DNA from: Apoda limacodes
Lineage: Eukaryota; Arthropoda; Insecta; Lepidoptera; Limacodidae
Direction: 5' to 3'
DNA: 64,000 bases
NCBI GenBank assembly: GCA_946406115.1
Contig: OX291557.1
Coordinates: 21,732,501-21,796,500, forward strand
In this document: piece after piece, positions 1 to 11,273 of the stretch
Numbering within the stretch: the stretch's first letter is position 1
Layout: each line of letters starts with the position of its first letter
The notes under the pieces: model-generated
Told to the model about the DNA's origin: nothing
Databases searched by the model: none
The model's input: only the letters and a program-made list of their open reading frames with translations
Position numbers and translations under genes: made by a program

Positions 1-199
1 TAACGTAGATTTACTTATAAACTCTTCATTAAGTACTCGCTTAATAAGTCTATTTAAGTCATTTAACTTGGAAAATCTCTGAATAACTGAAACATGTTAA
101 AATAATATATTCTGTAACTGTGAATATTGAGAACAAAATATTATAAGTTGTCTGAAATCGGATAATAGTGGTCAAAGTGCTAGCTTTGCCATAACTTGT

Positions 200-1290
200 T
201 CCGAATTAGACACGGAGATTATATGTAGGCCGATCACTGTTCCTCGGATAGATAGTTTTTTAGAAAAATTAAAAACTATCTTGCCCGCTCTTGAGCCCAA
301 AAAAGATGTTAAAAACTTTTTCAGTCAGTGAATAAAACTTTCAATAACATTTTTAAAACTAAAACAATTAGATGCAGTTACAGGCCTAAATTTAACGATT
401 GGGCTACAAAAGGAATTAAAATAAGCACAGTTAGACTTAATGAATTATATTCGCTAAAATCGCTTATGCGCCATCCAAGCCTTAATGAACATGTCGAAAA
501 GAATTAAAAAAATAATTAAATCAGTCATGTTGCAAAAGTCTAATTACATAAGCAGAAAAATAAAATCATCTGATAATGTGAAACTAAGTATAATATATAT
601 ATCTGATAATTAAAACTGTTTGGAATATGAAAAATAATGAAACTGGTAGATCAAAGGCCCGTGAACAGAACTTTAATATTAAAATAGACTCTGGTTTAAT
701 TCATAATGCAGAAAAAGTTGCCTAAATATTTGAAAATTACAGTTCTAGCAGGTAAACTTAGTTCTGCTGTTTTTCGGTGAGAAAAATCAGGCAATTGACT
801 GACACAATCACAGCAAGACTTGTTTCTTTGCTTATTTCCATAGTGTCTTATGATCTTATGATATTTTGCTATGAGGTTCTGCTGCTGATATTGAAACCAT
901 AGCTATATTACAAAAAGGGCAATACGAAGCATTTATGAGCTAGGTAGCTGAGATTCTCTCAAGGATGTTTTTAAAGAAATAAATATTCTAACGGTACCGT
1001 GTCAATATATATATATGAAAATATTATGTTTGTCTGTAGAAATATATCCCAATTTCCGAGGAACATTGATAAGCACAACTTAAATACGGTAAATAAAAAT
1101 AAACTTGCTATGCCAAAGTTTAGGCTTACTAAAGCCAACAAATCATTTATGGGAAGCGGCGTAAAAATTTATAATTAGTTAACTGTAGAAATTCTTTACT
1201 TAGGTGACAAAGAGTTTAAATTTTATATGAAACATCTGCTATGTAAGAAAGCATATTATAATGTATATAAATATTTAAATGACAAAATTG
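200..1290 (+). pseudogene. decayed non-LTR retrotransposon (LINE), Jockey/CR1-like
   Basis: Remnant of a LINE polyprotein with many stops and frame changes. At 340-505 a frame reads like the linker between endonuclease and reverse transcriptase, including FNDWATKGIKISTVRLNELY. At 625-720 another stretch resembles the segment before the RT (KNNETGRSKAREQNFNIKID). At about 1110-1290 there is a typical LINE C-terminal tail (KFRLTKANKSFMG, then LCKKAYYNVYKYLNDK). The RT palm between 760 and 1050 is mostly missing. The order of the pieces fits one element on the plus strand that suffered internal deletion. It cannot make a functional protein. The assignment rests on remembered family patterns, and the clade is uncertain. 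Confidence 0.72.
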
Positions 1291-1689
1291 TATGCCCTAG
1301 TATCACACAAAATTAATGATAGTGTAAAGTAATGTTAAAGGAGCACTCTAAAGACCAAGCTAAGTAGCGATGTTATTTCTCTGTTGTTAACTTTGTAGTA
1401 GTTGGTGGCGAGCTACCAGGGGATGCACCATGTGCAATCTGCCTTTGGTAGCCTGGTTTTGGTGGGGTTGATATGTGGGAGTGTGGCGCACGAGTGTATG
1501 TGTGTATATATATATTTGGATAGATATTGTGTACTTGATGGCTTGGTTCCTGTATGACTGGGATCCGGGAGTTTCTTGTCACTTCTCCCCTTAGGCTAGT
1601 TTCTGAAGTGATGGAAGTTTAAGTAATGTGCATTTGTTGACGGGCTGTTGTGTGGGGGCTGGGATATTTTCGGGTGTGCCACGTCTGTT

Positions 1690-1960
1690 GAATGTGTGTG
1701 TGCATATATGTACATATGCGTGTTTGTGTGTAGCACCCGAACGAGGATTGAATCAGATAGGACCGATAAGTTAATTTACTTATAGTTTTATTTTTATATC
1801 CTTTATATGTATTTGTATATTTATATATATGTATTAATATATGCCTGTATGTGTATATATGAATATGTGCATGTATGTGTATTTAATATTATCTTTAATA
1901 TGTATATGAATACCTATTTATTCATTTTTTATTAAATGTAAATATGTATCTATGTGTATA
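1690..1960. repeat. TG/TA-rich low-complexity tract
   Basis: Long stretch of tgtgtg, tatatg and tgtatata units. Simple-sequence DNA with no coding potential seen. Confidence 0.7.
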
Positions 1961-2175
1961 TATAGTATACTCGAAGTTTTATTGGAGTTGCTTGAGTGTC
2001 ATATGCTCTATTAAAGTGTCTCTGCGGTGGTAGTATGTGCGTCAGGTTGTTACGTTCCCTAAAACATGGTTGAGCAAAGCGATGGCTGATTTATGTGTCA
2101 TACTTGTGAACGAGTGCCGCCTGTGGAGGCTGGTCTGCTCTTGCAAACTTCTTTGTATTCTTAGCATTCGGTCAT

Positions 2176-2350
2176 CGGTGTAGGATTTCAACGGAAACTG
2201 CTCAATTATGGAAAAAAAAACAGATAATAATTGACGTTGTCAAGTAGCTTATGTCCTTATCCGGGACTCAAACTATCTGCATGCCAAATTTCATCTTGAT
2301 CGATAGAGCGGTTTCAGCGTGAGGAGGTAACAGACAGATTTACTTTCGAA
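2176..2350 (+). repeat. dispersed repeat ('gtaggatttcaacgg' family), copy 1
   Basis: Contains 'tcggtgtaggatttcaacgg', an A-run, 'caagtagc', then a typical lepidopteran retroelement tail (tttcatcttgatcgatagagcggtt, acagacag). The same text recurs at 23640-24030 and 57740-57925. Confidence 0.6.
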
Positions 2351-2409
2351 TTTATAATATTTATTATTTTATTATATTCATAGATAGTATGGATAGTTTT
2401 AAGTATATG

Positions 2410-2690
2410 GTGCGCCCCCTATGCTACATAAAACCAAAAAAAAAATTTACATGTTTAACTTTGTTTTTAATAGCTTACTTACTTATTTTTATTACCTTAT
2501 AAGTGTTTCGGTACATATTGTATACTCTTTAGCTAATTATCAAAGTATTGTATTATTACTTTAAATTGAACTTCTTGTCAGCTCTTTTTGGCAGAAATTA
2601 ACATTGTTTACATTGTATTGACTATTCAAAAGTGTTCTTAATAACCTATTTGAATAAGTATTGTTTGATTTGTGATACAAAAAATGAGAA
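2410..2690 (+). repeat. LINE 3' end (copy of the 59570 repeat)
   Basis: Shares a long run of text with 59570-59815, including 'agtgtttcggtacatattg', 'agctctttttggcagaaat' and 'ttacattgtattgac'. These are the 3' untranslated end of a lepidopteran LINE. The copy here is diverged and lacks a clean microsatellite tail. It does not join recognisably to the LINE at 200-1290. Confidence 0.6.
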
Positions 2691-2887
2691 AAATAGGATT
2701 CATTATAAATATTGGCTTTATGTAATAATATGAATATGAAAATAAATAAAGTGGGTGTAGAATCTAAATTATAAATGAATGATATACAACAATATTTTCT
2801 TTATTTGTACCTACTTTTTATGATAAGTGGCAAGGTTGCAGTTTTTCTAATTTTGGTTAAAATAATTTAACAAACACAAAAAGTACA

Positions 2888-3345
2888 TTGTGTTTTAAGG
2901 GTGGCAAGAAGAAAATTACTAACGAGAGGCTATTTAGAATCCTAAGGCCAGGATTTAATGACTCGAGTCTGGATTTCCGTACCGACCGTGTTACACACAA
3001 TGTTTTTCATCATAAGGTGAATAAATAAATAAACTCACCAAAACACAATCGAAATAGTGGGAATAGTTAAAATTTATCGAGAGAATTTATGAATCAAAAA
3101 GTTTTGGCTGAAGTAAAACATACTAAACTATACAACAAACGTACAAAACATATTGAGAACCAAAGTACAGTTTTTATATATATTTGCGAATAGAATAGGC
3201 GCGTCATTTCCGCCCATGGCTGCTATGAACGCGAGCTTTGCTTAGAGAAAAGTAAAACGTACAAAGTAAAATCCCGTGGGAGTAATTTAGGACCTAGCAT
3301 CCGCTTTAACTGTTCATAATGACATTGTTTACGCATGGATGAAAA
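2888..3345 (+). repeat. dispersed repeat family A, copy 1
   Basis: About 460 bp matching 22585-23070 in the same orientation, with shared blocks such as 'aagggtggcaagaagaaaat', 'actcaccaaaacacaat', 'agaataggcgcgtcatt', 'gctatgaacgcgagctttgc' and 'gcatccgctttaac'. No terminal repeats, coding frame or class are evident. Confidence 0.65.
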
Positions 3346-3700
3346 AATGTTTATATTAACATATTGTCTAGCTAGGATTATTATAGTGAATTACGTGTTT
3401 TTAAGAGCATTTTCCAATTTTAGTCCCTGTTTTATTTCGGGATGTGTCTATTATTACAGGTTATATTTTCCTACGGTGGGGATATAATGAAAAAACAACA
3501 CAGTTCTGTGATGAAAGTATAAATAAAGCCAAAAGGGCGCGAAGGTAAGAGAGGGGTTCCAGTGAAAAACGTATGCTGTTTTTGTTAATTAGGTAGCGTA
3601 TGTTTTTCTTCTCTGCACGTTAAAACGTTGAATATTTTGTGGAGATGCTCTGCTACATGTAATTTTAACGCTTTTTTAGGTTTAAGACATATATATCTTT

Positions 3701-3991
3701 TCTAATGCCTATAAACGAGCAATTCAGTATATAAATATATATATATACATATATAATCTGAATCTCGGAAACGGCTCCACAATGATTTTCATGAAATTTA
3801 GTATGCAGGGGTTTTAGGGGGCGATAAATCGATCGGTGGCGAGTAGTAATACTACTATTTTATATTACCGATACAGCAAAACTAAAGCTACTTGACAGTA
3901 GATGGCGTAGTTAAGCAACACTGCAGCTACTTGACAATAGATAGCGTTGTTAAAAAAAACGAGCAAAGCTCGGTCCCCAGGTACTTTCTAG
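3701..3991 (+). mobile_element. non-autonomous Helitron (Lep1-like), copy 1
   Basis: Begins TCTAATGCCTATAAACGAGC. It contains the AT-run followed by 'gaatctcggaaacggctcc', and ends in a short hairpin CGAGC-aaa-GCTCG at 3960-3972 followed about 15 bases later by CTAG. A TC start and a subterminal hairpin before CTRR are Helitron terminal features, and this text matches the lepidopteran Lep1 type. There is no Rep/helicase frame, so it is non-autonomous. Related copies lie at 48705 and 57052. Confidence 0.78.
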
Positions 3992-4018
3992 TAATATCAA
4001 GTATGTGTTGGTATCAGT

Positions 4019-4298
4019 AAAAGTGTTGTACCTATCTTATACTATTAAAAGTTTTGTACCTATCTTATACTATTAAAAGTGTTGTACCTATCTTATACTA
4101 TTAAAAGTGTTGTACCTATCTTATACTATTAAAAGTGTTGTACCTATCTTATACTATTAAAAGTGTTGTACCTATCTTATACTATTAAAAGTGTTGTACC
4201 TATCTTATACTATTATAAGTGTTGTACCTATCTTATACTATTAAAAGTGTTGTACCTATCTTATACTATTAAAAGTGTTGTACCTATCTTATACTATT
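4019..4298. repeat. 28-bp minisatellite, 10 copies
   Basis: Exactly ten head-to-tail units of 28 bp (aaaagtgttgtacctatctt...). Only two single-base variants were noticed: gttttg in unit 2, and a->t at 4216 in unit 8. It starts 28 bases after the Helitron 3' end. The uniformity suggests recent expansion. Confidence 0.95.
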
Positions 4299-4539
4299 AA
4301 AACGCTAGCAAATATAAAAAGTAATTATAATCTCAATTATTTACTACAAAGTAAGTATAATTTTAATTATTATTTTTACAAATTCAACAAAAACTTATCA
4401 CGATGATATTTATATGCAAAGTAAATTCATTGATGGCATATGCGATACGATAAATCACAGATAGCTCATTTGATTAGCGTTCGACAAAGCACAAAATCAC
4501 AGAAACATTATTCGAAATTTAGCTTATTAGTAGTTAAAT

Positions 4540-4825
4540 GACGGGTTTTAAATTTTATACCACATTTACTAAAAAAATTTTTAAACTACTAAGTTGGCAA
4601 ACAAGCTTACGGTCTGCCTGATGGTAAGGGATCACCGCAGCCTGTGGACGCTTGCAACACCTGGGGCATCACTCGCGCCTTGCCGACTCTTCAGAAATCT
4701 AATAACTTCTTTCTTGAAGAACCCCATTGGTATACCCCATGTAGTCCTTGGACAAAACCTTGGCAGGAGAAAACCATTCTCACCACACCGCTCAGCTCAA
4801 CTTGCTTAATAAATCCATTTTAAAT
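4540..4825 (-). mobile_element. CR1-like LINE 3' end (C-terminus and 3' UTR)
   Basis: Read on the minus strand this is the end of a LINE ORF2: FFKKEVIRFLKSRQ, then GVASVHRLR and a stop, followed by the 3' UTR 'ccttaccatcaggcagaccg' and an A-rich end (the T-rich stretch near 4540-4590 on plus). It is a 5'-truncated insertion. The same 3' end recurs at 27388, 32093 and 35525, and the ORF part also occurs on the plus strand at 30480-31065. Confidence 0.72.
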
Positions 4826-4975
4826 TCTGTTTCTTCTTTTTTATGCTCTTCTGGAATCGAAACCACGAACTAACAGAGGGAGGCTGTAACACGATGACGT
4901 AATGACCAAAGATATTTTCATAAAGCTTTATAAGATGTCTTTATTTAATAAATCAGCGATATTATTCTAAAAGAT

Positions 4976-4996
4976 TTTAGATTAGATTAGATTAGA
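4976..4996. repeat. (ATTAG)n microsatellite
   Basis: Four attag units in tandem. Short simple repeat. Confidence 0.85.
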
Positions 4997-5078
4997 TATT
5001 TTAAAACAAATATTACGTCACTGCTGCGTCAATAAATAAACAAGAAGACGATTAAAATATCATTGATTAATTAATAAA

Positions 5079-5600
5079 ATCCGGCCAAGTGCGAGTCTGG
5101 CTCGCGCACCGAGGGTTCCGTTCAAACTTATTATAGTTCGATAGTTCTTTCATCGTGAGATCAAGTGTCATAGGTTAATGATCAGTTTTTGAATTTTTTT
5201 CTATGTTTGTGATTAATTCGTGTCAAATTCCATAATTCTTTATAATGTAAGATCCTATATTTGTAAAGTAAGAACTTGCTTCGATTCAAATTTCATAAAT
5301 TATAGGACAACAGTAAGTACCGTATAGGTTTAATTTATTTGTGAATGCCAAAATATGCCGTATTTGTTATCGCGTTGACTCAGAAGGTTGATTATTTTAC
5401 AGCTTCAAAGGACCGTAGTACCGTAGACCGTAGACCTTAGTATTTGATATTAATTTCAACTTGATACCTTCACGAGTTCCTCAGAAAAAACGTCTTGACA
5501 GATAGACAAACAGACAGACAAACAGACAGAAAGACAGACGCACAACAAAGTGATTCTATAATGGTTTATTTTTATCTTTTAAGGTACGGAACCCTAAAAA
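5079..5600 (+). repeat. GTGCGAGTCGG repeat family, long copy
   Basis: Starts 'ccggccaagtgcgagtctgg...cgagggttccg' and ends 'cagacagacg...ggtacggaaccctaaaaa'. The 'agggttccg' near the start and 'cggaaccct' at the end form inverted ends. It is a common, unclassified lepidopteran repeat with no coding frame. Other long copies are at 31375-31987 and 45865-46296. Confidence 0.7.
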
Positions 5601-5639
5601 TGACGAATATTATAAAATCTGCAAAAGATAACGACATTT

Positions 5640-5858
5640 AAGGTATGTATATAATGATCTTTTGATACCATAAATGTGCATCAAGATGAAATGCCTGACG
5701 TAAATCTCTTTAACGATGATATAAAACTGACGCTCTCAAAGCTCTCTTCTGCAAGTTCCATTACTGCCAAAGCACAAACCTGATACTAAAATATGCATAT
5801 CAGATGCACATCTCTTTCACTGTTCGCACTTGTTAATATTTTAGCAGCCACAAGGGGT
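5640..5858 (+). repeat. dispersed repeat family B, copy 1
   Basis: Matches the reverse complement of 58660-58895 over about 200 bp. The best block is 'tgcaagttccattactgcca' through 'gcacatctctttcactg'. No coding frame or terminal repeat was found. Confidence 0.6.
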
Positions 5859-6206
5859 AAACTTTAGAAAATAGGAACTATATTTATGTAACCATACATA
5901 TAAATATACAATATCTATTTCCACACTTGGGAACACTTACCGTATGTAGTCGTATTATTTTTTATTCTTATGCTATAGTATCCATGTAAAGGTATCCATT
6001 TTTTGTGACCATTTTTTATAGTCGGAAATTTTCTTTTGAAATCTTTTCATTGATATTCTACACAAAATAAACGAGGCAAGGCAATTAGGCAGCTTATAAC
6101 TCGAAAAAAACTCATCTTATAAAAAAGTCAATTCAGAACATTTAGTGTATTTTAAAAAAAATGTTCAATGACCCGACAATGTGCGCAAAAAAATATGCGT
6201 CAGTAC

Positions 6207-6329
6207 TATGTACAACAAACTTTTCTGGCTCAGTGACTGTTGCTAGTGTCGCGTAAGTTTACAGCTTTTAATATGACAACTGTCGTTATGATGTTTGACC
6301 AGTGGGTCAGAAAAGTTTGTTGCACAGTA
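6207..6329 (+). mobile_element. Tc1/mariner-type MITE, copy 1
   Basis: About 120 bp bounded by inverted ends: left 'tacaacaaacttttctggc', right 'gtcagaaaagtttgttgcac' followed by 'agta'. In the other copies the full end reads TA-CAGTGCAACAAACTTTT. A TA target and CAGTG start are typical of Tc1/mariner. The interior carries 'cgctagtgtcgcgtaagttt'-like text shared with 31200, 54120 and 62113. It is too short to encode a transposase. Confidence 0.75.
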
Positions 6330-6435
6330 TGGAAAGCTACGTCTTTATCTGTATTCATTGAAAATTTTATTTCTATAGTATAGTTTACCATTACACCTAA
6401 CTTCACGGCGCGGCAATGCGTTTAGGGTGAGAGAT

Positions 6436-6460
6436 GTTTGTTTGTTTGTTTGTTTGTTTC
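6436..6460. repeat. (GTTT)n microsatellite
   Basis: Six gttt units with one interruption. Confidence 0.85.
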
Positions 6461-6479
6461 TTTGTATGTGTGCTTATTT

Positions 6480-6720
6480 ATGCAAACCTATGTTGCCATT
6501 TATAGTCTAATTTCGATGCGATTTACAGTAATGGGTTTGTGGTTGATTGCTGCTGGTTCTTAGATAGGAGCTACGATGGTAACTCACTAGGGGGCGCTGC
6601 AGTAACGGTTGTTTTTGCAAACCAATGTTGCCATTTATCTCCAAAATCAATAGTCTCATTTTGATGCGGTTTTCAGTAATGGTTATAACGGTGGTAACTT
6701 ACTAGGGGGCGCTGAAGAAA
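6480..6720 (+). repeat. imperfect tandem duplication, about 130 bp
   Basis: Two successive copies of a module running from 'gcaaaccaatgttgccattt' to 'actcactagggggcgctg'. The second copy lacks a block present in the first. No function is seen. Confidence 0.65.
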
Positions 6721-7639
6721 ACCTTTTTTAAGTTTTTGCTGAGGTGGATCGTCCTGTCAGTTTGGAACTTTGCAGTTACATGTGGTTTACATGGCAATAC
6801 TATAAATTGGCAACTTTGAGCTGATTTGATGAGGAAACCAAGAGGTGGATACTTAAACTCTTCAGTGGCAACTGGCAAACCCTTCGTGTTTGGGCTATTT
6901 GTTTCTCGAAGATATACTTAGATGTGGCAATAATAAATAACATTTTAACTACCAATGAAATTAATAGTCAACCAAATTATATCATTTGGGGGCTGCTATC
7001 TCTATTTCAAATTTCAACTAAAATGAAGATATTCTGTGTTACATTATGTCGTCGTAAAAAATCTTCAATAATTATATTAACGTTATTATAAAACTGCAAA
7101 ATTTTAGTTAATTTAATGGCAGCACTGGCAGATATTGTATGGTTGCTTATTAAGTTCAAAGGTAGTTGAATATGTTATTTATTATTGCAACATCTAAGTT
7201 TTTCTTTGAGAAACAAAATAAGGAAGTGAAAGTGAAGTGAAAACTAACACTTCATTGTTTATAAAACCGACTTCGCGAGTGATCAACTCTATTATAAAAA
7301 GCTTTTTAGGTATAGTATTTTTCGTAACATAATCTGGTTAAGTCAGGGATTTTTTAAATTATTTTATCCTTTTTCGATTGCGTTTAACAGATGTAGGTTT
7401 TTCAACATTTTTAATTTTGCTTTTTATATTATAATTTATTATATGTAAGAGGTATATGTATAACACACACAACACTAACTCTTATTAGCTCTTTCAAATC
7501 AAATTCAATCAAATCAAATATAGAAGTAGGTACATCAAATTGTTAGGAAAACTAAAAGTGATATTGTTTTGATTCTTATTAGCGGTCCCGACGAACTATG
7601 TTCCGCTGCCGTCCCTCTGTAACCCGGCGAACGTTGGTT

Positions 7640-7935
7640 TTTACCTAAAGTGCCCGAGTCCGGCTCGCACTTGACAGATCGAGATAAAAACTATCCTATC
7701 TTTTAAGTTGGATCAAATAACGGATAGCTGACCCGGAGAATGTTGTGTGTTTTTTAAAACAACAGGCGCGCCACCTATTTCGAAAGGGTTCTACTAATTC
7801 AGAAACCCCAGCGTATGCTTGACCAATTTTTATTTCTCAAAAACCTTCCCCGGCGGTGTGCACAATCATTTACCAAAATTTCATTACAATAGGTTTACCA
7901 GTAGTGCGCGGATCCGACTCCCACTTGACTCTTTT
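7640..7935 (-). repeat. GTGCGAGTCGG family fragments (reversed)
   Basis: Two reversed ends, 'gagtccggctcgcacttgac' near 7650 and 'gatccgactcccacttgact' near 7910, bracket about 240 bp of retroelement-like text (cctatcttttaagttggatc). Confidence 0.5.
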
Positions 7936-8004
7936 TTATATCATGTGAACCTTGCCCTAACAATAATAAACACAACATAAATTATTTATATATATATTTA
8001 TATC

Positions 8005-8007
<3 letters not shown>

Positions 8008-8051
<44 letters not shown>
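8008..8051. repeat. (TA)n microsatellite
   Basis: Uninterrupted alternating TA. A shorter TA-rich tract precedes it from 7985. Confidence 0.9.
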
Positions 8052-8055
<4 letters not shown>

Positions 8056-8109
8056 ACATAGCGCCATCTATTGAAGAATCGCTTGGAGCTAACAGATAAT
8101 AGACAAATA

Positions 8110-8275
8110 ATTTGCAATAAAATAATATTGCGACTATAAATTGAGATGTAAGGTATCCTATCTTTCACATTGGATCAAATTGCACACGGTGTACAAATCA
8201 AATTTAAAATCGGTTCAGTAGTTTAGGAGTCCATCGCGGACAAACAACGTGACACATAATTTTTATATATATAAA
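8110..8275 (+). repeat. retroelement 3' end (RTE-like text)
   Basis: 'ggtatcctatctttcacatt', 'gtgtacaaatcaaatttaaa', 'cagtagtttaggagtcca' and 'gcggacaaacaacgtgacac' form the familiar lepidopteran retroelement 3' tail, ending in TATA repeats. Confidence 0.5.
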
Positions 8276-8279
8276 AGAT

Positions 8280-9790
8280 AACCATGAATAAACCGTGAAT
8301 TTCCTAATGTCATGGTTCTAAATAAATATTTGAATTCTATACCGACAAATAAACGAGTAAATCGAGATTTTCAACGTGCGTCACGTGCTGGCGCCTATCG
8401 TACGTAGAACTGTGTATTTTTATACGCTTCAATAGTGTTTTATGTCTTTTTACACTGGTCGAAACGTCACGCTTTTGCTAGGGTATGCCATAGCCTTAAA
8501 AAACCAAAGGCAGCTGCAAACAATCTGACATATCATCGTAAAAATAATGAAAAACCACGGCTGCCTCGTCAGAACCTGAAACAAGAGGAGGGGGGTTTTG
8601 TTTTGGAAATAGCCGTTCGAAAGCTAAAAGAAATTTGTTATGGCAAGTCCTCTGACTATCGTATGAAAGGTCTTTGTTAGCACATTCCAAAAATATATTC
8701 TATACAATTTTACAAAAAATTTACTTTTTAACATATTGCCAAAAATATTCCATAAAATGCCCATTATTTCCGGAATGTGGAAGACGAAAATCTAAAATAA
8801 TTCAGACAGATAGATATTTAGCTATATTTTACAGGAAAAATAAAAGAAAATAACAATTTTATTTTCAACTCAACAAAAAAGGAGTTTCAAATTTTGTTTG
8901 TAAGTTGGCGGCTTAAACTCACCCACCAGCAAAGAAATTACATACAACTTTGCTAGCGCCTCTAAAAAAAATCCACAATAATGGATTTTCAACGGAAATT
9001 GCTGTTGGCTAAAACTCACTAGCAATGAAATTTCATACAACATTGCTGGCTATTCGTGTAACGCGGAAAGGTCGACTTTGCTCAAGAAGGTTGACACAAT
9101 TATGTGATAATCACATTACAAACATTTTTGAGCAAAAAGGATTAATTTTATCATATTTACTAGAATCACGTTACAACAAACAACAAGTTTTCCCTAAAGA
9201 TCGGAACATACGAAAGGGATGGTGGTGTAGTTGTCGAACAAGAAACCATTTTGCAGTTGTATTTAAAATATTATTGAAAAGAAAACTAGATTTTTTAACA
9301 GCTTTATTGCTTTGCTTAAGGCAAGGACCAAAATAAACCGCAGAACTTTCGGGTCGATAAATAAATAAAACAAATCAGGCTTAAGGGAGTTTTAATCCAC
9401 ATTTGTGATTGAATATTAATTAGCGTTCCGTAATTACACAATTCAATAATCCAACGGGACAATGCCCGATATCGAAGTGTTGCCCTCAGCGACGAAATTG
9501 CTTTTGGGTTTAGGTACGAGTTCAAATAAATTATTAAATGTATGGATTGTTTTTTTATAAGGTCGGGGTATATCAACATTAATCATGTTTTTATTGCTGT
9601 GAACAAATATGCGGAAGGTTGGCTATGGTAACGTGTACTCAATCATTCGATTTAGAAATAGCTTAATTAGCACAGCACTAACACGGACTAGGGTTGCTAG
9701 TTCAAGTTCTGACTCAAGGTTAATCTTTTGCTATGAAATATTTGTTAATATTTGTTCTAAATATTATTATCTCTTTAAACAATGAAGTTA
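8280..9790. other. unassigned AT-rich DNA
   Basis: No supported gene. Several open frames of up to about 100 codons are present but show no recognisable motif. A module of about 50 bp (ending 'tacaactttgctagc' and 'tacaacattgctggc') occurs twice, near 8900 and 9000. Confidence 0.6.
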
Positions 9791-9794
9791 CATG

Positions 9795-10015
9795 AGGTCA
9801 CAAATCAGCCCGGCAGATGGCGCTGACCGGGCAGACATTGTTCTGTATGTGACTGCAGCGCCATCTGCCAGCCTGATTTGTGAACCTAAACCATCCAGAG
9901 AGCCACCGAAACGCATACAAAATAATTCATTCAAATCGGTCCAGCCGTTTAGGAGGAGTACAGTGACATGCACACACACAGTAGAATATAAAGTATTCAA
10001 AAAGATTAAATAGTG
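9795..10015 (+). repeat. palindromic element with retroelement-type tail
   Basis: Arms of about 31 nt at 9795-9825 and 9856-9887 (ggcagatggcgctg / cagcgccatctgcc) form a long hairpin. It is followed by 'caaatcggtccagccgttta' and 'ggaggagtacagtgaca', a tail also seen at 52690-52765. Confidence 0.6.
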
Positions 10016-10027
10016 TAGGTTGTAAAA

Positions 10028-10290
10028 TAAAATCGGTCAAGTACGAGTCAAACTCGCAAATCCTGGGGTTCGTACTACCATATAATTTACAAACACAAAC
10101 AACTAAAAAGTGCCTCTAAGCGATCACCCAAGATTTACTGACAAAGCCCGATATAAGCAGATGTTGCTTAGTGACAAATATGTGTGGACTATTGTCTCCT
10201 TTTGGCCACATCTGGACTATTCTCGCTAGATGGTGCTTATACGGTAATTTATAATGGTAATAATTCAACCCCGACTCACACTTGACCAGT
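10028..10290 (+). mobile_element. small TIR element with GTGCGAGTC-type ends
   Basis: The left end 'atcggtcaagtacgagtc' and right end 'gactcacacttgaccagt' are inverted repeats of about 18 nt with a few mismatches. The ends are related to the GTGCGAGTCGG family, which here looks like a fold-back or MITE. No frame inside. Confidence 0.5.
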
Positions 10291-10381
10291 TATTATTATT
10301 TGTTGTTATACCTTCGACCCCACAGGAGAATCACTGCATGTTTAAAGCTTGTGAAGGCCAGGGTTATTGTATAGCCAGATG

Positions 10382-10448
10382 ATAAATGAATGAATGAATA
10401 CACTTTATTGCACACAGTATTAAACACATGAAAAAAGTTCGGTAGCAA
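10382..10448 (-). mobile_element. LINE 3' terminus with (ATTC)n tail
   Basis: On minus: 'tgtgtgcaataaagtgtatt' followed by ATTCATTCATTC. A polyadenylation-type AATAAA followed by a microsatellite tail is the usual 3' end of a LINE. Only the terminus is present. Confidence 0.55.
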
Positions 10449-10985
10449 GTAATAATAATAATAATAATAATATACTTTATTGTACATAAACAAAGAACAC
10501 ATTATTAAAATAAGCAAAAAGATAACAAATTAGCGGTCTTATCACTAATAAGCGATCTCTTCCAGACAACCTTTGGGTAGAGGACACTTTATAGAAAATT
10601 TGAGTAGTATGTGTTAACTGAATAAATATTAGTTACGGATCAAAACATAACAATATGAAATATAATAATATATACAAATGTAGGTATAACTAAATTAATA
10701 AATATTAAATAATACTAATACACAAACTACATACATCTTAATAAATATAAATGAATGATCAGTGTACTTATGAGACAGCTTAACTCTTTAAGTAATGTGT
10801 AATTACCAGGTTTTTAAATATTCTAAACGTTTTTGCTTGACGTCGACGTTGAAAGGTAAAGCGTTCCATAGTCTTATGGCAGTGACGGTGAACGAGTCAT
10901 TATATGTTTGAGAATAGTGTGTTGGAGTTTTTAGCATCAAGTTTGATGTAGCGCGAAGAACAGTAGACCCTATAAAATTGAAACG
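10449..10985 (-). pseudogene. 3' part of an older LINE (C-terminus, 3' UTR, (TTA)n tail)
   Basis: Read on minus, 10980 to about 10830 encodes a LINE C-terminus: IGSTVLRATSNLMLKTPTHY, then SFTVTAIRLWNALPFNVDV and a stop. The 3' UTR follows ('gcttattagtgataagaccg'), then AATAAAG and a (TTA)n tail at 10449-10475. The protein segment is what would follow the RT fragment at 15965-16270 in this LINE family. The Jockey element between them lies on the same strand, so this is best read as one older element split by a later insertion. Confidence 0.68.
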
Positions 10986-11273
10986 TACCTACTTACGTGG
11001 ACATCTTTTTCACCCATGTACGGGCAAAATAGGTACGGGTGTCGGGTTAAAGACAAGTGTTTTAGCCTTTTGACCCGGGCGAGTCTCGAGGGAGAGCGCA
11101 CCCTCGGTAATTTTTTAGAGAGGGCCTACTTTTCAGGCCCCCTGCCAACATAATGGCCACTTAAAAAGCGGCGAAAAAATCGAAAATGTTGAAAAATTTA
11201 AAAAATTAAAAATTTTGGCTAGCAATTTTACAAACGATAAAAACTAAGCAATAGGCTTAGTTTTTCGGGGGAA

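Noticed and set aside
8435..8680. 81-codon open frame and overlapping reverse frame
   Set aside because: Both strands are open by chance in the same place; no motif in either.
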